Source of the DNA: Martelella sp. HB161492
GTDB lineage: Bacteria; Pseudomonadota; Alphaproteobacteria; Rhizobiales; Rhizobiaceae
Assembly (NCBI RefSeq): GCF_013184775.1
Contig: NZ_JAATVV010000011.1
Location: 124,001-188,000 of the forward strand
DNA length: 64,000 nucleotides
Direction: 5' to 3'
Part shown: positions 16,870 to 25,500 of the stretch, piece by piece
Numbering within the stretch: position 1 is the stretch's first letter
How the letters are laid out: each line of letters begins with the position of its first letter
Translations under genes and position numbers: made by a program
Notes under the pieces: model-generated
Databases searched by the model: none
The model's input: only the letters and a program-made list of their open reading frames with translations
Told to the model about the DNA's origin: nothing

Positions 16870-17595
16870 TCAAGGTCTTCCTGCGTTCACGTCCGCAACG
16901 ACGGCCGCGATCGTGTAATGCGGAGTCCCGTCCCAGATCAGGTCCCAGGACGCTCCCGGGCGGACGTTCTGGATGGCGCGTGGCTCAAAGCAGACCAGAC
17001 AGTTCCCCCCAGGGGCCGGGGCGCGGACCGAGGGGTAAATCAGACCGCGTGACCCTGCCCGGCGGAGCTTGAGAGCGAGGCTTTGCCCTTCGGGATAGCC
17101 GATCTCAGGATCCGCATTGAGCGCCGGATGTTCCGGCTCGTCGCTCATGTCATCGAACACCCCGATGAAATCCGCCAGAAGCTCCACGTAACGGGCGCGA
17201 TCTTCAAAGCAGTTGGTAAAGCGGAGTTCACGCGTCCGGTGCCAGGCCACTTCGCTGATGGAAACCAACATATCCCAGGCGCAGTACCAGGCCCCGCGCT
17301 CCCCGGAATTGAAGCGGTTCCCGCCTGCCCGCGTATAGGTGAAGGCGGCGTTGACATGGGTGTCGCCGTAAATGCGCAGATCAAGGCGCCGCCGCTGCCA
17401 GGCAAGTTCCCGCGGATCGAAATGCGGATTGCGGCCACGCTCGGCCAGAAGACGGCTGCTTGTCAGGCCTTCGATCTCGGCGAGAATGTCCATCTCATCG
17501 TCGCCATCAACGAGACCGCGCAGCGCCGGCGGCTTGTGATAGGTGGAAGGCAGCAGACGAACCAGACCGCGGTCGGAAATCTCGGTCTGTCTCAT
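16870..17595 (-). CDS. RES-domain toxin
   Basis: 241 aa. Residues ~85-200 form a RES domain: AAFTYTRAGGNRFNSGERGAWYCAWDMLVSISEVAWH contains the conserved Arg (NRF), GERGAWYCA and a conserved Glu, and RRAGSRGLIYPSVRAPAPGGNCLVCFEP carries the conserved Tyr/Ser and C-terminal strand. Characterised RES toxins degrade cellular NAD+ by phosphorolysis or hydrolysis and cause stasis. The first ~80 residues (LPSTYHKPPALRGLVDGDDE...) are also typical of the larger members. Its start overlaps the antitoxin stop by 4 nt (17592-17595), the standard antitoxin-first order on the minus strand. Confidence 0.88.
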   Translation of the reverse strand: MRQTEISDRGLVRLLPSTYHKPPALRGLVDGDDEMDILAEIEGLTSSRLLAERGRNPHFDPRELAWQRRRLDLRIYGDTHVNAAFTYTRAGGNRFNSGERGAWYCAWDMLVSISEVAWHRTRELRFTNCFEDRARYVELLADFIGVFDDMSDEPEHPALNADPEIGYPEGQSLALKLRRAGSRGLIYPSVRAPAPGGNCLVCFEPRAIQNVRPGASWDLIWDGTPHYTIAAVVADVNAGRP

Positions 17596-18002
17596 GCGCC
17601 ACCACGCAATGCATCCAGATAGGTCCGTACCGAAAGGATCTGCGGCAACCCGCCTTCGATCGCCGTGTCTATCGGCCGGCTGCCACCGAAGAGCGGGCCG
17701 GTATTGGGCCGGGTGAACCAGCTGCGGGCAAGCGGTTCGGAAAAATAGAGTTCGAGCGACTTGTAAATGCCGATGACGGCACTGAGCCGGAGGAGCTGGT
17801 CCTTCGTCAGCTCACCGGCAAAATCGGGCTTCCTCGCCCGCTTCCATGTGCTTTCCGACATATCGGCCAGGCCCGCAGCCTGCTTCAGGCTGAGACCCCA
17901 GGCCTCGGCAATCCGGGCATAGGCCTTCAGCGCAACGGTGTTGACGTGTTCCGGCTTTCGAATTCGCTCTGCGACCTGCATATCGTTCTCCATTGCCCTC
18001 AA
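17592..18002 (-). CDS. Xre/MbcA/ParS-type antitoxin of the RES pair
   Basis: 136 aa. The N-terminal part is a degenerate Xre-like HTH (AYARIAEAWGLSLKQAAGLADMSESTWKRARKPDF). The C-terminal ~55 residues are the MbcA/ParS toxin-binding domain (LYFSEPLARSWFTRPNTGPLFGGSRPIDTAIEGGLPQILSVRTYLDALRGG) that occupies the active site of RES toxins. An internal Met at residue 4 is an alternative start. It is located immediately before, and overlapping, the RES gene, so the two are co-transcribed; autorepression by the HTH is expected from the family. The upstream region contains AT-rich CATATGGTCC..AAAGGCCATATGATC repeats that could be its operator. Confidence 0.87.
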   Translation of the reverse strand: MRAMENDMQVAERIRKPEHVNTVALKAYARIAEAWGLSLKQAAGLADMSESTWKRARKPDFAGELTKDQLLRLSAVIGIYKSLELYFSEPLARSWFTRPNTGPLFGGSRPIDTAIEGGLPQILSVRTYLDALRGGA

Positions 18003-18180
18003 TGTAGTCCATATGGTCCTTTTGTAAAGGCCATATGATCAGAACAGATCGATCGGCTTTCCGATAAAAGCCACCTGCCCGCTGCCGAATGTGACGTGCG
18101 AATTCGTCCGGATAGCCCCTGCGGCAGGTCAGTCTTTCTTGGCGGTTTCTGACCGGCAAACAGGCTCCATGCCATTGCGA

Positions 18181-18209
18181 TTGACAGTCTGGTACTTTGG
18201 TACCAAAAT
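18181..18209 (+). promoter_or_regulatory. Promoter with overlapping perfect palindrome
   Basis: TTGACA (18181-18186) lies 17 bp before CAAAAT (18204-18209), a plausible sigma70 promoter. A perfect 12-bp palindrome TTTGGTACCAAA (18196-18207) sits between and across the -10, with a further GGTAC half-site at 18191-18195. Predicted +1 is about 18216, at or one base before the ATG at 18217. Confidence 0.55.
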
Positions 18210-18216
18210 AACACAC

Positions 18217-18474
18217 ATGGCAGAACCGATCCAACGTGTCCAAACCGGTGTGCGCATCGAGAAGCGCCTGCTCAAAGTGCTCAAGGGGCTGGCGGAACAT
18301 CTCGACATGTCGCTGGGCGATCTCATCGAAGGCATCGCGCTCCACAGTTTCGAGGGCACCGCACCGTTTTCAAAGGAGACCCGCAGGAAGATCGAACAGC
18401 TGAAAAGTGTCTATGACCTCGATTTGACTGCGGCAGACAGCCATAAAGTCTCGGAGAAATGCGGCGATGAATGA
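18217..18474 (+). CDS. Small ribbon-helix-helix-like (CopG-type) protein
   Basis: 85 aa. The pattern QRVQTGVRIEKRLLKVLKGLAEHLDMSLGDLIEGIALHSF (residues ~5-45) fits a beta-strand followed by two helices with the T/S-LGDLIEGI turn of ribbon-helix-helix DNA-binding proteins. The rest, EETRRKIEQLK-like, is a helical tail. Start choice: ATG at 18217 is the first in-frame start after the promoter at 18181-18209 and has no Shine-Dalgarno, suggesting a leaderless mRNA; an in-frame start upstream at 18091 would put the promoter inside the gene. It overlaps the SRPBCC gene by 8 nt. It probably represses its own unit through the TTTGGTACCAAA palindrome. The exact family is not certain. Confidence 0.65.
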   Translation: MAEPIQRVQTGVRIEKRLLKVLKGLAEHLDMSLGDLIEGIALHSFEGTAPFSKETRRKIEQLKSVYDLDLTAADSHKVSEKCGDE

Positions 18475-18970
18475 TCTCCAGCAAAGATGCGAAAAGCCTG
18501 GTTCCTTCGAGGCATTGACGATTTATAGAAGCGGCGCCTTTGAGATCGACGTCGCGCCCGACAAGGCGCTGCCCTTGTTCACGGCGCCGGGCGAAAAATC
18601 ATGGGTGCCTGACTGGAACCCGACGATCTTGAGCGGGAACGGATTTGAAAAGGGCACCGTCTTTGTGACAGGTCAACAGGGTGCCAGAACCTATTGGCTC
18701 GTTATCGACTACGACACCGCAACACGGCATGCGCTCTATGTCCGCACAACGCCGGAAGTCGACACCGGAACGGTGGACATTTCCGTGGGCTCCGATCACG
18801 GCGGCGGAACAACGATCCATGTCACCTACAGCCTCACGGCCCTGAGTGAGGCTGGAAACACAAGGCTTCGTGAAACCTTCAATCCGTCCGCCTATGCAAA
18901 GATGATGGAAGGATGGCGGACTTTGATTGCTGAAAACCGGACCCGGATTGCAGAACAGTCCCCGGATTGA
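18467..18970 (+). CDS. SRPBCC-like (START/Bet v1 fold) protein
   Basis: 167 aa. The sequence runs FEIDVAPDKALPLFTAPGEKSWVPDWNPTIL, VFVTGQQGARTYWLVIDYDTATRHALYVRTTPEVDTGTVDISV, GGGTTIHVTYSLTALSEAGNTRLRETF, and a long final helix AYAKMMEGWRTLIAE. This is the helix-grip order of SRPBCC (polyketide cyclase/START-like) proteins that bind hydrophobic ligands in a cavity. No catalytic residues are obvious. It is translationally coupled to the small RHH-like gene (8-nt overlap), so a ligand-sensing or accessory role in that two-gene unit is possible. The 220 bp downstream, up to the convergent LysR end, shows no gene. Confidence 0.65.
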   Translation: MNDLQQRCEKPGSFEALTIYRSGAFEIDVAPDKALPLFTAPGEKSWVPDWNPTILSGNGFEKGTVFVTGQQGARTYWLVIDYDTATRHALYVRTTPEVDTGTVDISVGSDHGGGTTIHVTYSLTALSEAGNTRLRETFNPSAYAKMMEGWRTLIAENRTRIAEQSPD

Positions 18971-19189
18971 TCGCCAGAAGGGCAGCGAAGCAGATTGTCC
19001 TGACCATGCCGCAGCCGGAACGCCTCAGAAGCCATATGGACAGCCATCGGCAAGAATGCGTTGCCCGTTGTTCGGACGACAGACCGGAGCGCCATCTCGG
19101 ACTGCAAGGCTGGAGCCGCGACGCTGAACCATGACCACAGCGCCAGACACGACGATGCTGGACGATCCGCTCAAGCCCATCCCTTGCGC

Positions 19190-20059
19190 TCAGGCATGAA
19201 ACAAGCGGCAATAATAATCGGCAAAGGCGCGTACCCGAGGCACCATGTCAGCGCGCGTCGGAAAAGTCAGGTTCAGACGGGTCGTGGCGAGCACCGCATC
19301 ATCCAGCACAACGACAACCCGACCGTCCGCAATCGCATCATCGGTCATTCCCTTCGGCAGCAGACCGACACCACGCCCCTGAAGCACAAGATCGCGGATC
19401 AAACCTTGATTGTCCGCCATGATGCGGCCATCCGGCAATTTCGCCTCACCGAGCACAGCCTGTTCCAGAAACGATTTCAGACCGGGCATTGGCGAAATGA
19501 AGTCCCTGATGTCGGCAACCGTTTGCGGCGCTCCGTTTCTCGCCACCCATTCCGCGCTGGCGCAAAATTGCCAGGCAATATCCTGCAGCCATCGCTCCAC
19601 ACGTTCAGTCCCGCCGCGCCGGCTGATCCGGATCGCGATGTCGACGTTATCCGCCACCAAATCCAGTGTCGCGTTCGTCAGAGTGATCTCGAAACGGATG
19701 TTCGGATGAAGATCCTGAAACGCGGCCATCGCCGCTGCGAGGGTTTCGCTCGGAAAATCAGCAGGCGCGGTAAGTCGGATCAGACCGTTCAGCGCACCGG
19801 GCCTGTCACGGATCGAATCCAACGTTCTGGTCAGGATCGACAGCCCCTCGCTGGCCTGCTCGAACAGTCTTCGTCCGTCTTCCGTCAGTGAAAGAGACCG
19901 TGTTGACCGTTTCAGCAGGCGGGTTTCGAGCGACGTTTCCAGTTTTTTCACATGCAGACTGACTGTCGAGCGGGGCATGTTCAGGCGTTCTGCCGCGCCC
20001 GTGAAGCTGCCAGCATTCACGACTTCCACGAAAGTCAGCAACGGGTCGAGCTTGCTCAT
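19190..20059 (-). CDS. LysR-family transcriptional regulator (CrgA-like)
   Basis: 289 aa. It has the N-terminal winged HTH: LLTFVEVVNAGSFTGAAERLNMPRSTVSLHVKKLETSLETRLLKRSTRSLSLTEDGRR (residues ~6-65), with the RST.SL.LT.DG wing typical of the CrgA/DsdC-like subgroup. A periplasmic-binding-type effector domain follows (LNGLIRLTAPADF, PNIRFEITLTN, DIAIRISRRGG, GRGVGLLPKGM). It is divergent from the cupin gene with ~110 bp between the starts, the usual arrangement for a LysR regulator and its target. The effector is unknown. Confidence 0.9.
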   Translation of the reverse strand: MSKLDPLLTFVEVVNAGSFTGAAERLNMPRSTVSLHVKKLETSLETRLLKRSTRSLSLTEDGRRLFEQASEGLSILTRTLDSIRDRPGALNGLIRLTAPADFPSETLAAAMAAFQDLHPNIRFEITLTNATLDLVADNVDIAIRISRRGGTERVERWLQDIAWQFCASAEWVARNGAPQTVADIRDFISPMPGLKSFLEQAVLGEAKLPDGRIMADNQGLIRDLVLQGRGVGLLPKGMTDDAIADGRVVVVLDDAVLATTRLNLTFPTRADMVPRVRAFADYYCRLFHA

Positions 20060-20171
20060 TGTCCAGAATTCTGCCTAATCATGTCACCTATTCATGGCTA
20101 ATCTGCGCAATCATCCGGCGCTAGACAAGAGCAAGACAGCAAAGATCGCCGTGAAGACAGGGAGAACGTTC

Positions 20172-20648
20172 ATGACAAAGACCACCGGCACCCAGCCAGC
20201 CATCAGCGGCCGACTGTCCCCCTTCGGCAGGGCCAGCTTTTCCGGGATTGAGGCGGATATTCTTCTCGGAGACGATACCGGCCCGTTCACCGTCATGGAC
20301 ATGGTGGTTTCACCGGGCATGGGGGCGCCGGCACACATATCCTTCCACGAGGACAAGGTTTTTCATGTGGCCAGCGGCTCGCTCTTGTTCCTGGTGGGCG
20401 AAGACAGGTTTGCAGCAGGTCCAGGCGAACATATCCATGTCGCCAAAGGTGCTATTCACAGCTTTAGCGCGCTTGGTTCCAGCCCCGCCAGGATGACGCT
20501 CATATCGACACCGGCGCAACATGAACGCTTCTTTCTGGCGCTGTCTGCACTGCCGGTCCCGCATCTGCAAGAAGCAGTCGATGCTGTCTGTCAGGCCTAT
20601 GATCAGGCGATCGTCGGTCCGGTTGTCAGCCTTCGGCCCAGGAAATGA
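20172..20648 (+). CDS. Cupin-domain protein
   Basis: 158 aa from the ATG at 20172, chosen because AGGGAGA lies 5-11 nt upstream; an upstream in-frame start at 20094 has no such site. The cupin motifs are HISFHEDKVFHVASGSLLFLVGEDRF (motif 1, H..H/E) and FAAGPGEHIHVAKGAIHSFSALG (motif 2, P.G..H..), enclosing a small beta-barrel that normally binds a metal. The C-terminal ~40 residues are helical. Small single-domain cupins of this type are often quercetinase-like or of unknown function. It is divergently transcribed from a LysR gene that probably controls it. Confidence 0.8.
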   Translation: MTKTTGTQPAISGRLSPFGRASFSGIEADILLGDDTGPFTVMDMVVSPGMGAPAHISFHEDKVFHVASGSLLFLVGEDRFAAGPGEHIHVAKGAIHSFSALGSSPARMTLISTPAQHERFFLALSALPVPHLQEAVDAVCQAYDQAIVGPVVSLRPRK

Positions 20649-20681
20649 CCGGGCCGCAAGGATCGTGACGCCGCTTGCCGC

Positions 20682-21530
20682 TTATCGCGCAAGCCTTCGC
20701 CGGAGAACCTGTTCCAGCCGGTCGACCGCCGGGAGCGACGATGTCGGGTTGCGCATGAGACCGATTTCGAGATCCCGAAGCTTGGGCAAGCCTGCACTGT
20801 CATCGGCGCGGCAGAGCGTCGGGGGAATGCTGCTTTCGGCCAGAGCGGCAACGGCAAGACCGGTCTGCACCAGCGCGATCAGACCGAGAAGGCTGGGACT
20901 GGAATAGGCACAGCGATAGGCCCTGCCAGCCTCCCCGAGCGCTTCCAGAACATTCAGGCGTGCGGCACTGCCCGGTTCGAACAGCGCTACGGGAAGCAGT
21001 TCGCTGTCCCAGGCAACATGATCCGGAGACGTGGTCCAGATGAAAGCTTCGCGCCGCAGGATTTCGACGGATTGCGTCGGCAGCCGTGAGATGAGCGCGA
21101 GATCGAGATCGCCCGCATCCAGTGACGGCACCAGCCGGCTGGACGGATCACAGACGAGCTCGATCGAGATCAGGGGATGATCTGCGGCAAATTCCTCAAG
21201 GATTGGTGGAAGCAGCGAGATCAGACAGTCTGGCACGCCGATGCGCACGCGCCCCGTTTCCTGCGGCTTGATCACACTCGCCTGTGCCTCGTCCGAAAGC
21301 TTGAGCAGGCGCCGCGCATAAATGAGAAATTCCGAACCGGTACTGTTGGGCACAACCGTGCGTGCCTGCCTGATCAGCAGGGTCTTGCCGACATGCTGTT
21401 CAAGGCGCTGCATCTGCATGCTGACGGCGGACTGACTGCGGCCGATACGCAGGGCCGCGCTTGAGAGATTACCGCTCTCTACGACGGCGACGAAGGTCTT
21501 CACAAGATCGAGGTCCAGAGGTGCTGTCAT
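20682..21530 (-). CDS. LysR-family transcriptional regulator
   Basis: 282 aa from the ATG at 21530; the frame is open further upstream but the HTH alignment starts here (MTAPLDLDLVKTFVAVVESGNLSSAALRIGRSQSAVSMQMQRLEQHVGKTLLIRQ). The effector domain contains GRVRIGVPDCLISLLPPILEEFAADHPLISIELVCDPSSRLVPSLDAGDLDLALISR, typical of the LysR fold. It is divergent from the EamA transporter (starts about 100 bp apart), which it likely regulates. It ends 34 bp from the convergent cupin stop with no clear hairpin. Confidence 0.9.
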   Translation of the reverse strand: MTAPLDLDLVKTFVAVVESGNLSSAALRIGRSQSAVSMQMQRLEQHVGKTLLIRQARTVVPNSTGSEFLIYARRLLKLSDEAQASVIKPQETGRVRIGVPDCLISLLPPILEEFAADHPLISIELVCDPSSRLVPSLDAGDLDLALISRLPTQSVEILRREAFIWTTSPDHVAWDSELLPVALFEPGSAARLNVLEALGEAGRAYRCAYSSPSLLGLIALVQTGLAVAALAESSIPPTLCRADDSAGLPKLRDLEIGLMRNPTSSLPAVDRLEQVLRRRLAR

Positions 21531-21633
21531 GATGCTATCAGCATAACGGGTAGAAGGTCTAAAATCTATTCGTTTTTCTGATCGCTCCTTTTTGTTCAGA
21601 CTGCTGCAACAAATGAAGCATGGCGGGACAATC

Positions 21634-22515
21634 ATGACATTCACAAAGACCGGATTTTCTGCGGGGCGCCTCGCACTGGCGATGGCGATCAGCGGAACAG
21701 TGGGCGCATTTGCGACGGAGGCTGCCGTCGGTCCCGTGACAGCTGTGTTCTGGCGCTGCGTCTTTGCCACCGCCTTTCTCGGCCTGTGGTGCCTGTCCTG
21801 CGGATATCTGTCAGCGTCCGGAGTGACCATCAGGAACATTGCCACCGCGGTGCTTTCCGGCATTTTCATCGTGCTTGGTTGGATAAGCTTCTTTCAGGCC
21901 ATGTCGCTGACGTCGATTGGCGCCGCAACCGTTCTCTTTCATGTCCATCCATTTTTCCTGATTCTCATGGGCGCAAGCGTCTTCAAGGAACGGATTGACC
22001 GGGACCAGAGCCTGTGGATCGTGGGCGCGTTCATCGGTGTCGCACTGATGGGTTTCGGAAACGCAGACCCGCAGGGTCATGAAACGAACGGGAGCATGGG
22101 GGTCCTGCTGGCCCTGCTATCAGCCATGTTTTATGCGCTGGCAACATTGCTGGCGAAGCGTCTGGGTGATTTGCGACCAGAAACGACGGCGCTCTGTCAG
22201 ACCGCAACTGGCATCGTGATGCTCGCGCCATTCTTCGCAAGCTTCGATCCCGTGACCGGTGCATCCTGGGGATGGCTGATCGGCATGGGCATCATTCAGA
22301 CCGGGATTGCCTATGTCCTGATGTATTCGTCCTATCCGAACCTCGAGACATCCGCGATCGGCGTGCTTGCGTTTGTTTATCCCATGGTCACGCTCATCAT
22401 CGATCGGGTCGTCTATGACCAGCATCTCAGCTGGATGCAGGCAACCGGAATCATCCTGATTCTCGTCGGGACTTTCGGTGTTCGCATGGGATGGAAAGTG
22501 CTGCGCCCAGGATAG
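21634..22515 (+). CDS. EamA/DMT-family transporter
   Basis: 293 aa, about ten hydrophobic segments arranged as two EamA repeats (roughly residues 8-135 and 145-285). Visible hallmarks: VFWRCVFATAFLGLW, ILMGASVFKERIDRDQ (end of repeat 1, conserved E-R), and VYPMVTLIIDRVVYDQHLSWMQATGIILILVGTFGVRM (end of repeat 2). It is an inner-membrane exporter or importer of small metabolites, often amino acids or purines; the substrate is unknown. The start at 21634 is supported by GGCGGGA 6 nt upstream; starts at 21592 and 21613 lack such a site. It is divergent from a LysR regulator, and convergent with the autotransporter with an 81-bp gap. Confidence 0.88.
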   Translation: MTFTKTGFSAGRLALAMAISGTVGAFATEAAVGPVTAVFWRCVFATAFLGLWCLSCGYLSASGVTIRNIATAVLSGIFIVLGWISFFQAMSLTSIGAATVLFHVHPFFLILMGASVFKERIDRDQSLWIVGAFIGVALMGFGNADPQGHETNGSMGVLLALLSAMFYALATLLAKRLGDLRPETTALCQTATGIVMLAPFFASFDPVTGASWGWLIGMGIIQTGIAYVLMYSSYPNLETSAIGVLAFVYPMVTLIIDRVVYDQHLSWMQATGIILILVGTFGVRMGWKVLRPG

Positions 22516-22596
22516 AGTGCCGCGCGGTCAGTGCGGACCGGAGGATGGCAAGCCTCTTCAAAACCGAAGCATGGTTCGCCACCCCGTCGCCTTGGT

Positions 22597-25500
22597 TCAG
22601 AAGCGGAAGCCGAGATTGACCATTCCGGCATTGCTGGACGTCTGATCGCTCCATTGCCCCTGATAGCTGAAGGTCAGCTTGGCCCCGCTTGCCGCGCTGG
22701 CAAAGGTCAACCCGACATCCAGCTGCCCGGTCACCCGGCCAATCTGGCTATAATTCTGGAACACCCCGTCAGACGCATTTGCTCCGGCGAATGTGGCGTT
22801 GATGGCGAGGTTGTCGCGGTTGGCGAAACTGACGCCGCCGCGCAGATAGGCCTGCATCCTGAGCCCTTCCGAGACAATCGTATCGACACCCATCTCGAAG
22901 CTCGGCGTGGCTGAGACAACCCACTGGTCGGTATCCTTCAGCTCAAGTCCGAAACTGCTGCCAGTTTCGGACGCATCGCCCGAATGCAGATAGCTGGCAT
23001 CGAAGTGAAGGCCCGGCTCGAGATAGATCCCATCGCCGAACGGCTGCACCCGATAGGCCGTGCCGAGCCGCAGGTTCGCCTGCCCGACGCGCTGGCTGGC
23101 ATGAGCCGTGCCGCCATAAACGGCAGCCCCGCCCGGCAATGTTCCGGCGATATTGATCTGACGGGTCGTATCGTAAAGCGCCGTCTCACCGCTCAGCACG
23201 CCGAAGACCTCGAACGGGCCCTGATATTTGGTCAACGAGACGCCGCCCATTCCGCGCGTGCCATCCGCATAGAAGCGATCGCCGCTGGTCATGTCGAAGC
23301 TTTCATAGGCACCGCCGAAGCCGAGATAGAGCTCGTTATCGGTGATCGGCACCCGCACGCCGGTGTAGAAACCGTTGCTCTTGGAGCGATAGCTGCGATA
23401 TTCATCCGAGCCATACCCCTTCAGCGTATTGGTGGTGCCGCTCAGCCAGTAGCAGGCCCGGCTGTCACCAAGCCGGAAGGCCATATTATCGAAGCCGCAA
23501 TCGGTCAGAGACTGGGCGAAACGATAGCCTGCATAAAGCGCATCCGCCTGCGTCGCTGCGTAATCCTCAGAGCCAAGATTATCAACGGCGGAGACGACAT
23601 CCGCCTCGGTCGGAAGATTGGCGATCAGCGCGAAGACCGGTCCCATATCGACAGATCCGGCACCAGCCAGAACCCGGTTGACATGGGCAGCCGTCAGCGT
23701 CTGGTTGCGGTTCATCTCCGGCATGCGGAATTCTGCATGCGGCACAAGGGTGAGCGTCCCGCCATCGGCGCTGTTGGTCACGCCGATCGTGTAGCTCATC
23801 ACCGCCGTTCCGACGACCGTCGCACCATTGTCGGCAACGGTGCCGCCGGCATCGATCAGCGTCAGCGCGGCAAGGCGATCAAGCTGGTTCAGCACCGGGA
23901 TAATGGTGCCGTCAAGGGTCGCATCGCCACTGACCCTGATCAGATCGCTGTCGCCGCCGGCGGCGGCGTCCTGACGGAAGAACACGTCAGCCGTATAGCT
24001 GGCGGTGCTGCTAAGTCGCAGCGAACCGGTGAGCTGAGTGGTCTGGCCAACATTCTGTGACACGGAGAAATCGGAGGCCGTCGTTGCCGCACCAAGCGTG
24101 GTGCCGGAAAGCGTGGCCGTGCCGCCAAGATAGAGATTGCCATCGATCTGCAGCAGGCCATCAGCACCGAGATTGACCGTATCCTGGGCGTAGAAGGAGC
24201 CGCCCTGTAAAACCGTCATTCCATTGGTGCCACCGCCGAGATCGATATTGCCGACGGCCGAACCGGCAAGCGTTACCTGATCGGAACCGCTGCCGCCGTT
24301 GATGATCTGACCATTGCCAGAAACAAGCAGGCTCGACGCCGAAAGCGAAAGACTGTTGCTGCTGCCGCCATCCAGCACAATGGCGGCGACACTGTCCGTC
24401 GCCCCGGTGCCGCCGGAAATCACGCCATCAAGCTGAACGGTGATGTTGCCGGTGCCTGAGCCGCCCTGTGACTGGGCAAAGACGCCGATACCGCCCTCAC
24501 CCGTTGCCAGGATATTGCCGGAAAGATCGAGCGTCACATCGCCGCCGCTGCCATCGCCGCCTGCGCTACCGCGGTACAATGTGTCCACCACACCGCCGCC
24601 GCCGCCGAGACTTTGCGCCAGAACGCCGACCGATCCGGAGCCGGTGACCACAATGGCACCCGTATTGGTGAAGCTGATATCGCCGCCGTCGCCGCCATTG
24701 TCTGATGACAGAACGAGGTCGATATCGGCGGCATCCAGATCCGTTGTGACAAAACCGCCACCGCCGCCAATGCTTTGCAGCACAAAGCCATTGGACAGTG
24801 TGCCTGTCGTGCCGGTATCGCCGGTGTTGACGAGCGTGATCGCGCCGCCATTGCCGGTCGAACCATCGCTGGCGCCAAGCGTGATCGTGGCTTGATCAAG
24901 CCCGGTAAGATAGGTCGAGCCGCCGCCAGCACCGATCGACTGGATGGTCTGGGCACTGGCATAGTCGCCCGACGTCGTCACGGAACCGGTCAAAGTCAGG
25001 GCGATATCGCCGCCATTATTGCTGAAGGACGGATCAGCCCCCAGGGTCACGCTTGCGCTGCGCTCGCCAGAGCCCGCAGCGCCGGTGCCGGCCGTGACGA
25101 TCGCCAGACCGCCACCGCCGCCAATCGACTGGGTGAGCGCGCCTGTCGACAGATCACCAAGCGTCACGAGGTTGCCATTCCGCACGACGTCCACATTGCC
25201 GCCCGAAGCATTGTCGGTGTCGATGGCTCCGAGCAGCACGCTCAGGCTGACGGAGCCTGTTGCTCCTGTCGCAACGGTGGTCACCGACGTCCCGCCACCG
25301 CCGCCGATCGACTGGGCGATCATGCCCGATGAGCGGCCGCCCGTCGTTGAAAGATCGCCAACCTGATTCTGGCTGACATCAACGCCGGAATTGCCATCGA
25401 CATCATTGCCGCCAAGGGCGATCTCGTTGACGACCGAAACATCCGGATCGGCACTCGCATCGCTGGATGTTCCATCTGCCGACGTTGTGAAATCGAGGAA

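Noticed and set aside
20094-20171. Upstream start for the cupin gene
   Set aside because: No Shine-Dalgarno; AGGGAGA precedes the ATG at 20172.
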